Assembly: GCF_014192395.1 (NCBI RefSeq)
Contig: NZ_JACHXW010000016.1
Location: forward strand, 1-64,000
Reading direction: 5' to 3'
Source of the DNA: Paenibacillus endophyticus
GTDB taxonomy: Bacteria > Bacillota > Bacilli > Paenibacillales > Paenibacillaceae
Length of the DNA stretch: 64,000 nucleotides
The position numbers were made by a program, and so were the translations under genes. Shown piece by piece: positions 25,817 to 33,817 of this stretch; the stretch's first letter is position 1; each line of letters opens with the position of its first letter. The notes under the pieces are model-generated. The model was not told the DNA's origin and did no database searches. It saw only the letters and a program-made list of their open reading frames with translations.

Positions 25817-26596
25817 TTACATCTTGCGGTAAAAGAACGTGTCCGCAGTCTCAAAGCCGTATTGCGCAGGCGAGAAAATCTGTTCTGTACTGCCAACGAA
25901 CAACAGCCCGCCCGGCTTGAGCGCATTAGCAAATTTCTGATACAGCAAATGCTTCGCTTCCTCTGTGAAATAGATCATGACGTTGCGGCACACAATTAAA
26001 TCAAATGAGGTATCAAACGTATCATGCAGCAGATTTTGCTGTTTGAATTGAATAAATTGCTTCAAGGAGTCCGAAATCTGAAAAGCACCATCCGCTTGCT
26101 TGAAATATTTCTGTCGGCATACGGCAGGCACGTCACGAAGGGAACGCTCCAAGTAGCTGCCTTCAATCGCTTTCTGCAGCACGCCTGAATCAAGATCAGT
26201 TGCGAGCAGCGAGGATCGCTGCATAGCTCCGAGCTCCGATAAAATCATCGCGATTGTATACGGTTCCTCGCCCGTTGAACAAGCTGCGCTCCAAATTTTC
26301 AGCCGGTTGGCAGAAACAAGCATCTCAGGGAAGAAACGTTTTTGAAGCACTTCCCACCTGGAAGGATTTCTCCAAAACTCAGACACGTTAATCGTCATCC
26401 GATCCAAGAACTCGTTCAGCATGCTTTTATTCTGCTCAATCGCTTTATAATAGTCTTCAAAGGTTTGAAAACCGTGCTTCTGCCTTAACGTCGTTAGCCT
26501 GCGCTTCATTTGGGCTTCCTTGTATTGGGACAGATCAATGGCGGTCTTTTGCTTTATTCGAACGATAAATTGTGCAAAATCTTGGTCTTCAAGCAT
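25817..26596 (-). CDS. cheR: Chemotaxis protein methyltransferase
   Basis: A 259-residue SAM-dependent methyltransferase that methylates glutamates of chemoreceptors. It has the N-terminal CheR helical domain (MKRRLTTLRQKHGF), the SAM loop SAACSTGEEPYTIAM (about residue 115), and FDLIVCRNVMIYF. ATG follows GGAGGAACCT. In B. subtilis cheR sits at this very place, between ndk and aroF. Confidence 0.95.
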   Translation of the reverse strand: MLEDQDFAQFIVRIKQKTAIDLSQYKEAQMKRRLTTLRQKHGFQTFEDYYKAIEQNKSMLNEFLDRMTINVSEFWRNPSRWEVLQKRFFPEMLVSANRLKIWSAACSTGEEPYTIAMILSELGAMQRSSLLATDLDSGVLQKAIEGSYLERSLRDVPAVCRQKYFKQADGAFQISDSLKQFIQFKQQNLLHDTFDTSFDLIVCRNVMIYFTEEAKHLLYQKFANALKPGGLLFVGSTEQIFSPAQYGFETADTFFYRKM

Positions 26597-26625
26597 AGGT
26601 TCCTCCATTGCAGTAGTCGGGGATG

Positions 26626-27069
26626 TTAAATCCAACGTTGAATTGTATGTTCGTAATCAATGAGCTCGGATGGAGAGAAATAAATGCTGATCTCTTTTTC
26701 CGCATTCGCTGCCGAATCGGAACCGTGGATCAGATTGAAGTTCGTATGTACGGCAAAGTCGGAACGAATCGTTCCTGGAGACGCGTCAATCGCATCTGTT
26801 TTGCCAATAAGGGCCCGTGAAAGGGCGATCGCATTATCCCCCTGCCAGACCATTGCAAATACAGGGCCAGATGTAATAAATGTTAGAAGCGGCTCATAAA
26901 AGACCTTGCCCTTATGCTCCTCGTAATGCTTCTCCGCAAGCTCCTCGCTCAAAACCATAAATTTGGCCGCTGACAGCTGCAGTCCCTTTCTCTCAAACCT
27001 TGAAACGATCTCGCCGATCAAGCCGCGTTGTACGCCATCTGGTTTAACCATCAGAAAAGTTCTTTCCAT
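26626..27069 (-). CDS. ndk: Nucleoside diphosphate kinase
   Basis: A 147-residue enzyme transferring the gamma phosphate between nucleoside tri- and diphosphates. It begins ERTFLMVKPDGVQRGL, and the active-site histidine is in NLIHGSDSAANAEKEI (about residue 115). Length is normal. Upstream AAAGGAATGG serves as ribosome site. Confidence 0.98.
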   Translation of the reverse strand: MERTFLMVKPDGVQRGLIGEIVSRFERKGLQLSAAKFMVLSEELAEKHYEEHKGKVFYEPLLTFITSGPVFAMVWQGDNAIALSRALIGKTDAIDASPGTIRSDFAVHTNFNLIHGSDSAANAEKEISIYFSPSELIDYEHTIQRWI

Positions 27070-27098
27070 CTACAACCATTCCTTTCGACTGAACAGAA

Positions 27099-28073
27099 TT
27101 AATAATTTCGTTTGCCGACAAAATGTGCAATATCGATCAAGTTCTTCTTCGCTGTCAGGTTAGGCAATCCCTCTAATGCCTGCAGAGCTTTTTTTACATA
27201 TCGGTTGGCGAGCTGGTCGGCTTGCTCTCCCCCATCGCTTTTCCGGATCATTTCGATTGCTCGGCCTGTATCTCTTTTGCCGCCAAGCTCACGGATTGAG
27301 GCAATTTCGCTCAGCAGCGAATCGCGGATTGCAGGGTCCTTAAGCGCAAGCAGCACGGGCAGCGTAATATTTCCTTGGCGCATATCCGAACCAGGCGGCT
27401 TGCCGATTTGTTTCTCCGTACCGTAAAGATCAAGCAGATCATCGCGAATTTGGAATGCCATGCCTACGTTGTAGCCATACCGATAAAGGCTGTTCGAGAT
27501 GGAACGGTCCGTATTCGATGCAACCGCTCCGAGCTGGCAGCTGATGGCAATAAGAAGTGCGGTTTTCCGTCTAATGCGAAGCAAATAATTTCGAATGGTC
27601 TGCTCCGTATTGAAAAAATCTCGAATTTGCTCCATTTCACCGACGCACATTTGTACTAAGGCGCTGGAGAGAATGAGATGGATTTGCGGATTGGGCAGCT
27701 GCGCTGCAATCGTTAAGGCTTTGCCATGAATGAAATCACCCGTATACATTGCAATCCGGTTATCCCATTTGGATTTGACCGTTAATTGGCCGCGGCGCGT
27801 TTGCGCATCATCAATGACATCATCATGAACAAGCGAAGCCATGTGTATGAGCTCAAGTGGGACAGCGACTCGTTTCATTACATCTAAGCGATAGTCGCCA
27901 AACTTGCCGGAAAGCAGGACAAAAATCGGCCTGATCCGTTTCCCGCCCGCTTTGAGCAAATGCAGCGAAGCCTCGCTTAGCAGCACATGGTCATCCGTCA
28001 CGCTTCGCTCCAGCTCTTGCTCGATCTGATTGAGATCGCCTTTCATCTTTGCATACAAATCTAGTAGTTTCAT
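27099..28073 (-). CDS. hepT: Heptaprenyl diphosphate synthase component II
   Basis: A 324-residue all-helical prenyltransferase, the catalytic subunit making the C35 side chain of menaquinone. The first aspartate-rich motif is HDDVIDDAQTRRG (about residue 85) and the second is QIRDDLLD (about 215). It needs HepS, encoded five genes upstream on the same strand. Its ATGA start overlaps the mqnA stop by four bases. Confidence 0.93.
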   Translation of the reverse strand: MKLLDLYAKMKGDLNQIEQELERSVTDDHVLLSEASLHLLKAGGKRIRPIFVLLSGKFGDYRLDVMKRVAVPLELIHMASLVHDDVIDDAQTRRGQLTVKSKWDNRIAMYTGDFIHGKALTIAAQLPNPQIHLILSSALVQMCVGEMEQIRDFFNTEQTIRNYLLRIRRKTALLIAISCQLGAVASNTDRSISNSLYRYGYNVGMAFQIRDDLLDLYGTEKQIGKPPGSDMRQGNITLPVLLALKDPAIRDSLLSEIASIRELGGKRDTGRAIEMIRKSDGGEQADQLANRYVKKALQALEGLPNLTAKKNLIDIAHFVGKRNY

Positions 28074-28930
28074 TCTTTCACCTTTTGGGCAGATTGGTCT
28101 TCAAAAAAAGTCAGTTCCACTTGTTTCGCGAGTAGACCGAGCTGCTTGGAATAATCGAAATATAACTTAAGTCCCTCTTGCAGCTTGCTGTCGAAATCAT
28201 ATTGCAGCGAATGAAAATACATATTCCAGTAGGCTGAATCTCCCCCAAGCTGGCTGCAAGCTTGCTCTATCAGTGGACGGAGATGCATCTTATTATACTG
28301 TTTGCTCGCTTTTATCGCATGATATACGGCTTGTACCGCGTCAGGAGCTGCAGTTACTGCCTCTCTGCGTGCTGCGACTACCGCATACGTCATGCCAAGT
28401 CCGGTCCACTCGTTCCATAATTGTCCCAGATCGATGACATGCAAGCCGTGGTTTTGCCAAGAGGCTTGAATAGCTTGGTCGCCGATGATTAGCGCAGCGT
28501 CCGAGGTTTCAAGCATTTTCTCAAGAACGGGCTCTGCTGTCACATACTCGGGCTCACATTCGAAGCGCAGCGTCATCAATATTTTCAGAAGATTGACGGA
28601 GGTTGCCGATGTTGCCGTCAACGCAATCCGTTCGGGTCGCTTGCGCTCAAGGGGCTCCTTCAGAAAAAGCAGGATTGAATTCACTTTCCCGATCGAACCG
28701 ACGGATAGGTGTGGCAGCAGCATATAGTCGTCGGCGTTTTGACCGTATGAGAAGGACGAAATAGCGGATACATCCAGTTCGCCTGCTTGAAGCAGCCGAT
28801 TTAACTCAGAAGGCACGCGTTTTATGACCTCGTAACGATTCCATTCCACCCTATCCTCCAGCTCGTGGAATAGCGGCCAGGCATTTGCGTAATCAATTCT
28901 TCCGATGGTGATCGGGCGATTCATGCCCAT
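28070..28930 (-). CDS. mqnA: Chorismate dehydratase (futalosine pathway)
   Basis: A 286-residue MqnA-type periplasmic-binding-protein-fold enzyme, first step of futalosine-dependent menaquinone synthesis, which drains chorismate made by the nearby aro genes. It shows IGRIDYANAWPLF near the start, DVSAISSFSYGQN and ALIIGDQAIQ. The start chosen is the ATG nine bases after GGGGAG, overlapping the end of ubiX by 38 bp. B. subtilis uses the classical men route and lacks this gene here, so this marks a lineage difference. Confidence 0.88.
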   Translation of the reverse strand: MGMNRPITIGRIDYANAWPLFHELEDRVEWNRYEVIKRVPSELNRLLQAGELDVSAISSFSYGQNADDYMLLPHLSVGSIGKVNSILLFLKEPLERKRPERIALTATSATSVNLLKILMTLRFECEPEYVTAEPVLEKMLETSDAALIIGDQAIQASWQNHGLHVIDLGQLWNEWTGLGMTYAVVAARREAVTAAPDAVQAVYHAIKASKQYNKMHLRPLIEQACSQLGGDSAYWNMYFHSLQYDFDSKLQEGLKLYFDYSKQLGLLAKQVELTFFEDQSAQKVKE

Positions 28931-29567
28931 TCTGTTCATCTCCCCATCTTCTGTACAAATCATGATCGATTGTCATATTATCAAGTACTTTGCCAACTAA
29001 AAAGTCAATCATTTCTTCCATGCTTTGAGGCTTATAGTAAAAGGCAGGCATCGCCGGAATGATTCTTACGCCTAAACGCGAGAGCGTCAGCATATTTTCC
29101 AGATGGATAGCATGCAGAGGAGTCTCTCTCGGTACAATCAGCAGGCTGCGATTCTCCTTCAGCATGACATCTGCGGCTCTGGTCATCAAATCATCGGAAA
29201 TGCCGTGCGATATGGACGAAAGAGTCCCCATCGAGCACGGCACGATAACCATTCCTTGTACGCGGAAAGAACCGCTGGCAATACTTGCGCCTATGTCCGC
29301 ATTGGGATGAAACACGAGCCTGCGTTCAGCGATTGCATCTCCAAAGCGCTGCTCGAGCGCTGCCGTTCTGCGAGTTGCTTCGAAGCCAAGCTCTTCTTTG
29401 AGCACTCTCCATCCAGCCTCGGTCACAACAAGATGAATTTCAAATCCCATTTGAAGCAAAACTTCAATTAACCTAATGCCATAGATCGATCCGCTTGCAC
29501 CGGTAATGCCGACAACCCATCGTTTCTTCCAGTCCGCTTTGGCCGTCTTCGCTGTTTCTGCTACCAT
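28893..29567 (-). CDS. ubiX: Flavin prenyltransferase (UbiX family)
   Basis: A 224-residue protein with VVGITGASGSIYGIRL at the start, the FMN-binding loop, PCSMGTLSSISHGISDDL, and VPRETPLHAIHLENMLTL. UbiX enzymes prenylate FMN to produce the cofactor of UbiD-type decarboxylases. Beside mqnA and a UbiA-type gene it is likely to support the decarboxylation step of the futalosine route; no ubiD-like gene is in the window. It overlaps the ubiA-type stop by seven bases. Confidence 0.92.
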   Translation of the reverse strand: MVAETAKTAKADWKKRWVVGITGASGSIYGIRLIEVLLQMGFEIHLVVTEAGWRVLKEELGFEATRRTAALEQRFGDAIAERRLVFHPNADIGASIASGSFRVQGMVIVPCSMGTLSSISHGISDDLMTRAADVMLKENRSLLIVPRETPLHAIHLENMLTLSRLGVRIIPAMPAFYYKPQSMEEMIDFLVGKVLDNMTIDHDLYRRWGDEQNGHESPDHHRKN

Positions 29568-30436
29568 TTGTGAATAACCAGAAGATCAACGATAACAAAC
29601 AAGAATAATACGACGCTTAGCGTGCCGTTCATACCAAAGAAGGCTGTCTGAACTCGCGACAAATCGTTAGGACGAACGAGATAGTGCTGATAGAACAGCA
29701 ACGAAATCGAAATAAGCGTACCGACCAAATACATCCAGCTGAGATCGGTTAACCAAAACAAGGTTATGAATCCAATCGCTGTTACGACATGCAATCCTCG
29801 TGCGATCCATAAAGCACCGGCTATTCCGAATCGAGCAGGAATGGAATGCAAGCCTTCACCGCGGTCATATTCGAAATCTTGAGTAGCATAGATAATATCG
29901 AACCCAGCTATCCATAATGCAACCGTAATATATAGAATCCAAGCAGCTGGATCGAACTGACCCGTCACGGCTACCCAGCCGCCGAGCGGCGAGAGCCCTA
30001 TCGTAAAGCCTAGGACAAGATGGCAAAGCCAGGTAAAGCGTTTGGTGTACGAATACAGGACGAGCAGCGCAACCGCAATCGGCATCAATTTAAGTGCAAT
30101 CGGAGCCAGATTCGCCGTTGCGACAAATAATAAAACAAATGACACGATGATAAACAATAAAACTTCCGCCGACTTAAGCAAGCCTGCCGGAAGCGCTCGT
30201 TTCACTGTTCGCGGATTTCTTAAATCGATTGCTTTGTCAATCAAACGGTTCAAGCTCATGGCAGCGCTCCGAGCGCCGAACATAGCTAACGTAATCCAAC
30301 CGATTTCGGACCATGACGGCAAACGCTGCTCCATCATAACCGTACCGAGAATGGCGCCCATGAACGCAAAAGGCAATGCAAAGACGGTATGCTCAAACTT
30401 GATCATCTCTAGAATAATGCGTAATTTGCGAATCAT
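29561..30436 (-). CDS. UbiA-family polyprenyltransferase
   Basis: A 291-residue membrane prenyltransferase with eight or nine hydrophobic helices. The first aspartate motif is SLNRLIDKAIDLRNPRT (NxxxDxxxD, about residue 65) and the second is DIIYATQDFEYDRGEG (about 190). It probably attaches the heptaprenyl chain made by HepS/HepT to the naphthoate precursor in the futalosine pathway (the MqnP-like role). It lies two bases after menG and overlaps ubiX. Confidence 0.9.
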   Translation of the reverse strand: MIRKLRIILEMIKFEHTVFALPFAFMGAILGTVMMEQRLPSWSEIGWITLAMFGARSAAMSLNRLIDKAIDLRNPRTVKRALPAGLLKSAEVLLFIIVSFVLLFVATANLAPIALKLMPIAVALLVLYSYTKRFTWLCHLVLGFTIGLSPLGGWVAVTGQFDPAAWILYITVALWIAGFDIIYATQDFEYDRGEGLHSIPARFGIAGALWIARGLHVVTAIGFITLFWLTDLSWMYLVGTLISISLLFYQHYLVRPNDLSRVQTAFFGMNGTLSVVLFLFVIVDLLVIHKW

Positions 30437-30438
30437 TG

Positions 30439-31149
30439 CTATTTCTTCTCCTTTGTCCCCATATGCAGCGCAGCTACCCCGCCGGTCAGAGGATATGCCT
30501 TAACCTGTGATAACCCCGCATCTTCAAACATCTCCGCAAGCTGCTGGCGGCCGGGGAACAATTTTAACGATTCCGGAAGCCACTTGTACTCCTGAAAGCT
30601 CTTGGCAACTACTTTTCCTATAACCGGAAGCAGCTTCTCGAAATACAGATTGTACATTGCTTTAAATGGCTGCCAGGTCGGCTTGGACACTTCGAGGCAT
30701 ACGACTTTCCCGCCAGGCTTAACGACACGCTGCATTTCCTTGAGTACCTGCAAATAATCAGGCACGTTCCGAAGACCGAAACCAATGGTTACGAAGTCGA
30801 AGGAATGATCCTCGAATGGAAGGTTCATCGCGTTTCCTTGAACGAGCGTAATCTGCTTACTCAGTCCGAGCTTATCGATTTTCTGGGCTCCAACATCAAG
30901 CATGTTTTGGCTGAAATCCAATCCGACAACCTTACCGGTGCGGCTCGCATCAGCTAGTGCAATCGTCCAATCACAGGTACCGCAGCACAAATCCAATGCG
31001 GTCTGACCTGGCTGAACATCCATCTTCTTCATCGTCAGCTTGCGCCAAGCCTTATGCCTGCGAAAGCTGATCAAATCATTCATTAAATCATATTTGGGTG
31101 CAATGCGTTCGAACACGCCATGCACATGGCTCTTGGAGTTTGTATCCAT
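30439..31149 (-). CDS. menG: Demethylmenaquinone methyltransferase
   Basis: A 236-residue SAM methyltransferase of the UbiE/MenG family, final step of menaquinone synthesis. It shows IAPKYDLMNDLISFRRHKAWR, the SAM motif ALDLCCGTCDWTIAL (about residue 50), and FGLRNVPD. It sits between hepS and the UbiA-type gene, keeping the hepS-menG-hepT core with three futalosine genes inserted. Confidence 0.96.
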   Translation of the reverse strand: MDTNSKSHVHGVFERIAPKYDLMNDLISFRRHKAWRKLTMKKMDVQPGQTALDLCCGTCDWTIALADASRTGKVVGLDFSQNMLDVGAQKIDKLGLSKQITLVQGNAMNLPFEDHSFDFVTIGFGLRNVPDYLQVLKEMQRVVKPGGKVVCLEVSKPTWQPFKAMYNLYFEKLLPVIGKVVAKSFQEYKWLPESLKLFPGRQQLAEMFEDAGLSQVKAYPLTGGVAALHMGTKEKK

Positions 31150-31158
31150 TCGAGCTGT

Positions 31159-32028
31159 TCACCTCGTCTCGTTGAGTGCGGGCGTAAAATCGGTTTCCTC
31201 GAGCAGCAGACGATTGACGATGGCTGTAAGATCACCTTTCAACTCATCTGATTCCAACATTCCAGCAGCTGCTAGAACCTTGCTTGCCGATGCCAACAGC
31301 TTTGCATTTAGCTGGCTGTGTACCTTGTATTTTTCCGCCAAACTTTGAATACATGCGTAATCATTTGAATGCTTGGATAATTGTTGCCGCTCATCGTCTG
31401 TAGCAAACTGCATGACATGCCAATAAGACCAGCTTCGGTCGAACCGATCTACGCACTTGCTTCTTGCCAATTCATCCACCAATGCCTCGCATAAGCTTAG
31501 CTCGTTCAGAATTTCTGGCCAGACACGCAAAAGGGTCCCATCCAACAAATCCGAGAAAATGTGGAAGAGGGTGCTTTTTATGGGTACGGATAAGCTCAAA
31601 TATTCATCAGCAGTCAACTTATGCTGCCTCATTCGCACGTAAAGGTTAACCTTCAATCGGTTTACTTCGCTTACAGCGCTGCTTATCTTGGCAATCATGT
31701 CAATTTGGCCAGATTGGGCAAGCAACTGGTAGAAGGTGGCGCTAAAATAGTCCCCAGCCAGCACTTTCAGCTGCCTTGCTCTCATTTCCTTCTCAGAACG
31801 CTGATCTTGCCGCGTGTCGATCAAATCATGCGTATCCATTCCTAGCTGCACGAGAGATACGACGAGCGTGTAGAGCTCACTGTGTGTCTGTAACGACTGC
31901 TGCTGGTTTAGGAACGCATACAGCAAACGCAGCCTCACATTCGCTAAATCAGGAAGAACAGCATGCTCTTGAATCATGTCATATCCTACATACTTTTTAG
32001 CTAATTCAGGTACACGGTATGTTTTCAT
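31159..32028 (-). CDS. hepS: Heptaprenyl diphosphate synthase component I
   Basis: A 289-residue HEPPP_synt_1-like protein, the non-catalytic subunit pairing with HepT. Mostly helical; recognisable stretches are DTRQDQRSEKEMRARQLKVLAGDYFSA, where the GDYFSA segment is a family hallmark. ATG follows GGAGGCTTCCCCA. Assignment rests on this segment and on position before menG. Confidence 0.88.
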   Translation of the reverse strand: MKTYRVPELAKKYVGYDMIQEHAVLPDLANVRLRLLYAFLNQQQSLQTHSELYTLVVSLVQLGMDTHDLIDTRQDQRSEKEMRARQLKVLAGDYFSATFYQLLAQSGQIDMIAKISSAVSEVNRLKVNLYVRMRQHKLTADEYLSLSVPIKSTLFHIFSDLLDGTLLRVWPEILNELSLCEALVDELARSKCVDRFDRSWSYWHVMQFATDDERQQLSKHSNDYACIQSLAEKYKVHSQLNAKLLASASKVLAAAGMLESDELKGDLTAIVNRLLLEETDFTPALNETR

Positions 32029-32148
32029 TGGGGAAGCCTCCGAACAGAGAAGCGCAAATCGCCGCTCAATAATCTAAACTATTATAGCACAACTTTTTCT
32101 AAAGAGCATACGATATAGCTTATGTTCAACAAATTGCAACAGACAGCC

Positions 32149-32727
32149 TTATTCCGATTGCAAAATGAAGGAAGGCTTAACAGAATACCCGACTGCTGGT
32201 CCGAATCGTTTCTCCCAAGCCGAAGTGAAGCTCACTCGAAGCCGCTTCCGCCACTGCTCGTCATGCACGGGATCTGCTGATGAGAGATGCTGCATTTCGC
32301 TGATGAGCCATTCGTCTGTTTTCCTAACATCGACAGCAGCTAGTAAGACCGCATCATCCTGCTGTTTTTCCACCATCCGAATAAGTACGCGTTTTACGTT
32401 TTCAAGCTGCAAGAAAGAGACGCGCACAAGCTTCTCCACGTCCTCGAACCAGAGCGAGGGTCTGCCGCTAATCGGATCTACGCGCATGTCCAAAGATAAA
32501 ATCCCATTGCTCCATTCCGCTTTCTCCAACCGCTCATTAAGCTTTACGGCAACGAGCACATCTACTAAATTGCTATTTGTCAGCCTCACTGCAGACGATA
32601 CGCGAAATACAGCCACATCTCCGCGCTTATCTCCTTGCTGCCACGATGCGTGCGGCAGCCACGTAAATAGTAAAGTAACAGCCAGCGCAGCCGCAATTGC
32701 CGCCAGTAATGGTTTTCCGATCTTCAA
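32149..32727 (-). CDS. Hypothetical membrane-anchored protein
   Basis: A 192-residue protein with one N-terminal membrane helix (about residues 5-22, PLLAAIAAALAVTLLFTW) and an extracytoplasmic remainder (VFRVSSAVRLTNSNLVDVLVAVKLNERL). The start is taken as TTG right after GGGAGGTGCAAA; the longer frame would extend through a region without a ribosome site. It lies between the mtrB terminator and hepS. I do not recognise the family. Confidence 0.7.
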   Translation of the reverse strand: MKIGKPLLAAIAAALAVTLLFTWLPHASWQQGDKRGDVAVFRVSSAVRLTNSNLVDVLVAVKLNERLEKAEWSNGILSLDMRVDPISGRPSLWFEDVEKLVRVSFLQLENVKRVLIRMVEKQQDDAVLLAAVDVRKTDEWLISEMQHLSSADPVHDEQWRKRLRVSFTSAWEKRFGPAVGYSVKPSFILQSE

Positions 32728-32845
32728 TTTGCACCTCCCATAGCTTGCACACCATCCCAAACGGTCTGCAAGGCTTTTTGCTGTGACAAGTCCCTTATCA
32801 CATTGTACGAGCGGTGCGGGTTGAATATTCGGAGCATGCGCAGGC

Positions 32846-32868
32846 AAAAAAAAAGCAGGCATCGCCTG
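32846..32868 (-). terminator. mtrB terminator
   Basis: GCAGGC, loop GAU, GCCUGC and nine U on the minus strand, within 20 bp of the mtrB stop. Confidence 0.85.
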
Positions 32869-32883
32869 CCCTGCTTGTTTGTC

Positions 32884-33105
32884 TTACTGGTCGGTTTCCA
32901 TCGTACCGTATTTCGTCATGACGACTGCTTTGCCGCGAATTTTAATAGCTGAAGTATGATCAGTGAACTGGCAGATTAAAATTTCGTTCTTGTCCAGCTT
33001 TTCCGTATGATGAAATTTCGTGTCCAGTCCGCGTGTCAAACCGATGACTTGCACGCCTTGATCCTTTGCTTTTATAACTATGTACTCGCCATGTGTAGGC
33101 TCCAT
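32884..33105 (-). CDS. mtrB: trp RNA-binding attenuation protein TRAP
   Basis: A 73-residue protein that forms an eleven-membered ring, binds tryptophan and wraps GAG/UAG RNA. The sequence keeps VIGLTRGLDTKFHH, the tryptophan-pocket threonines, and the RNA-contacting residues K36, K55 and R57 (K37, K56, R58 in B. subtilis). Its target is in the same window upstream of trpE. Unlike the B. subtilis mtrAB operon, folE is not beside it; it has its own promoter and terminator, so it appears monocistronic. Confidence 0.96.
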   Translation of the reverse strand: MEPTHGEYIVIKAKDQGVQVIGLTRGLDTKFHHTEKLDKNEILICQFTDHTSAIKIRGKAVVMTKYGTMETDQ

Positions 33106-33146
33106 CGTTATCCCTCCGCATCCGAATTTCCAAGCTATCCATGTGA

Positions 33147-33175
33147 ATTATAGTGTATGAAAGACGTTTGCGCAA
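33147..33175 (-). promoter_or_regulatory. mtrB promoter
   Basis: TTGCGC, 17 bp, TATAAT on the minus strand, about 40 bp upstream of the TRAP start codon. Confidence 0.75.
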
Positions 33176-33198
33176 TCCATTCGGCTTTGGCAGCTAAC

Positions 33199-33229
33199 AA
33201 AAAACGCCCGAACGGTTACCCGCTCAGGC
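33199..33229 (-). terminator. hbs terminator
   Basis: GCCUGAGCGG, loop GUAA, CCGUUCGGGC, then G and six U on the minus strand, about 90 bp after the hbs stop. Confidence 0.8.
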
Positions 33230-33314
33230 ATCTTCTGCTCGAAATCTACGCGCGCTTTCGTCTCAACCACAAGGATTGCTTCAGCTAGCTGCGCCTACCA
33301 TCATCTAAGTATGC

Positions 33315-33590
33315 TTAATTGGATACAAGGTCCTTAAGTGATTTCCCCGGCTTGAACGCAGGCGTTTTGCTTGCTGCGATATCGATTGGGTCTCCGGTTT
33401 GCGGGTTGCGGCCTTTACGTGCTTGGCGCTCGCGAACCTCAAAGTTCCCAAATCCAACCAATTGTACTTTATCTCCGCTTTGAAGCGCGTCAGAAATTGC
33501 ATCAAAAACAGCATCAACCGCTTTAGTTGCATCCTTCTTCGAAAGATCAGTCAATTCAGCTACCTTATTAATCAAATCTGTTTTGTTCAT
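33315..33590 (-). CDS. hbs: DNA-binding protein HU
   Basis: A 91-residue histone-like protein that bends and compacts DNA as a dimer. It reads MNKTDLINKVAELTDLSKK, GFGNFEVRERQARKGRNPQTG (the DNA-binding arm) and PAFKPGKSLKD. The start is the ATG after GGAGGTGAAACA; upstream codons are leader. Position after spoIVA matches B. subtilis. Confidence 0.97.
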   Translation of the reverse strand: MNKTDLINKVAELTDLSKKDATKAVDAVFDAISDALQSGDKVQLVGFGNFEVRERQARKGRNPQTGDPIDIAASKTPAFKPGKSLKDLVSN

Positions 33591-33761
33591 TGTTTCACCT
33601 CCTCCAAAGTACTCATCGAAACTCATTGAAAACATGCGTGTAAACGCTCATCTTATCCCTCTTATTAACGGAAAACTTCAAAAATATACCTTTTGACCGA
33701 ACAAACCTATAGTAATACAGCCGTTTGCCAATTTCAAGTGCCGAACTCGAATTCCTGCAAA

Positions 33762-33800
33762 ACAAATGAGCCGCTCCCTAATCGGCAGCGGCTCATTTGT
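33762..33800 (-). terminator. spoIVA terminator
   Basis: AAAUGAGCCGCU and AGCGGCUCAUUU around an eleven-base loop, followed by a short U-rich tail (GUUUUG), just past the spoIVA stop on the minus strand. Confidence 0.75.
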
Positions 33801-33817
33801 ATTCACGTTATTTCTTC

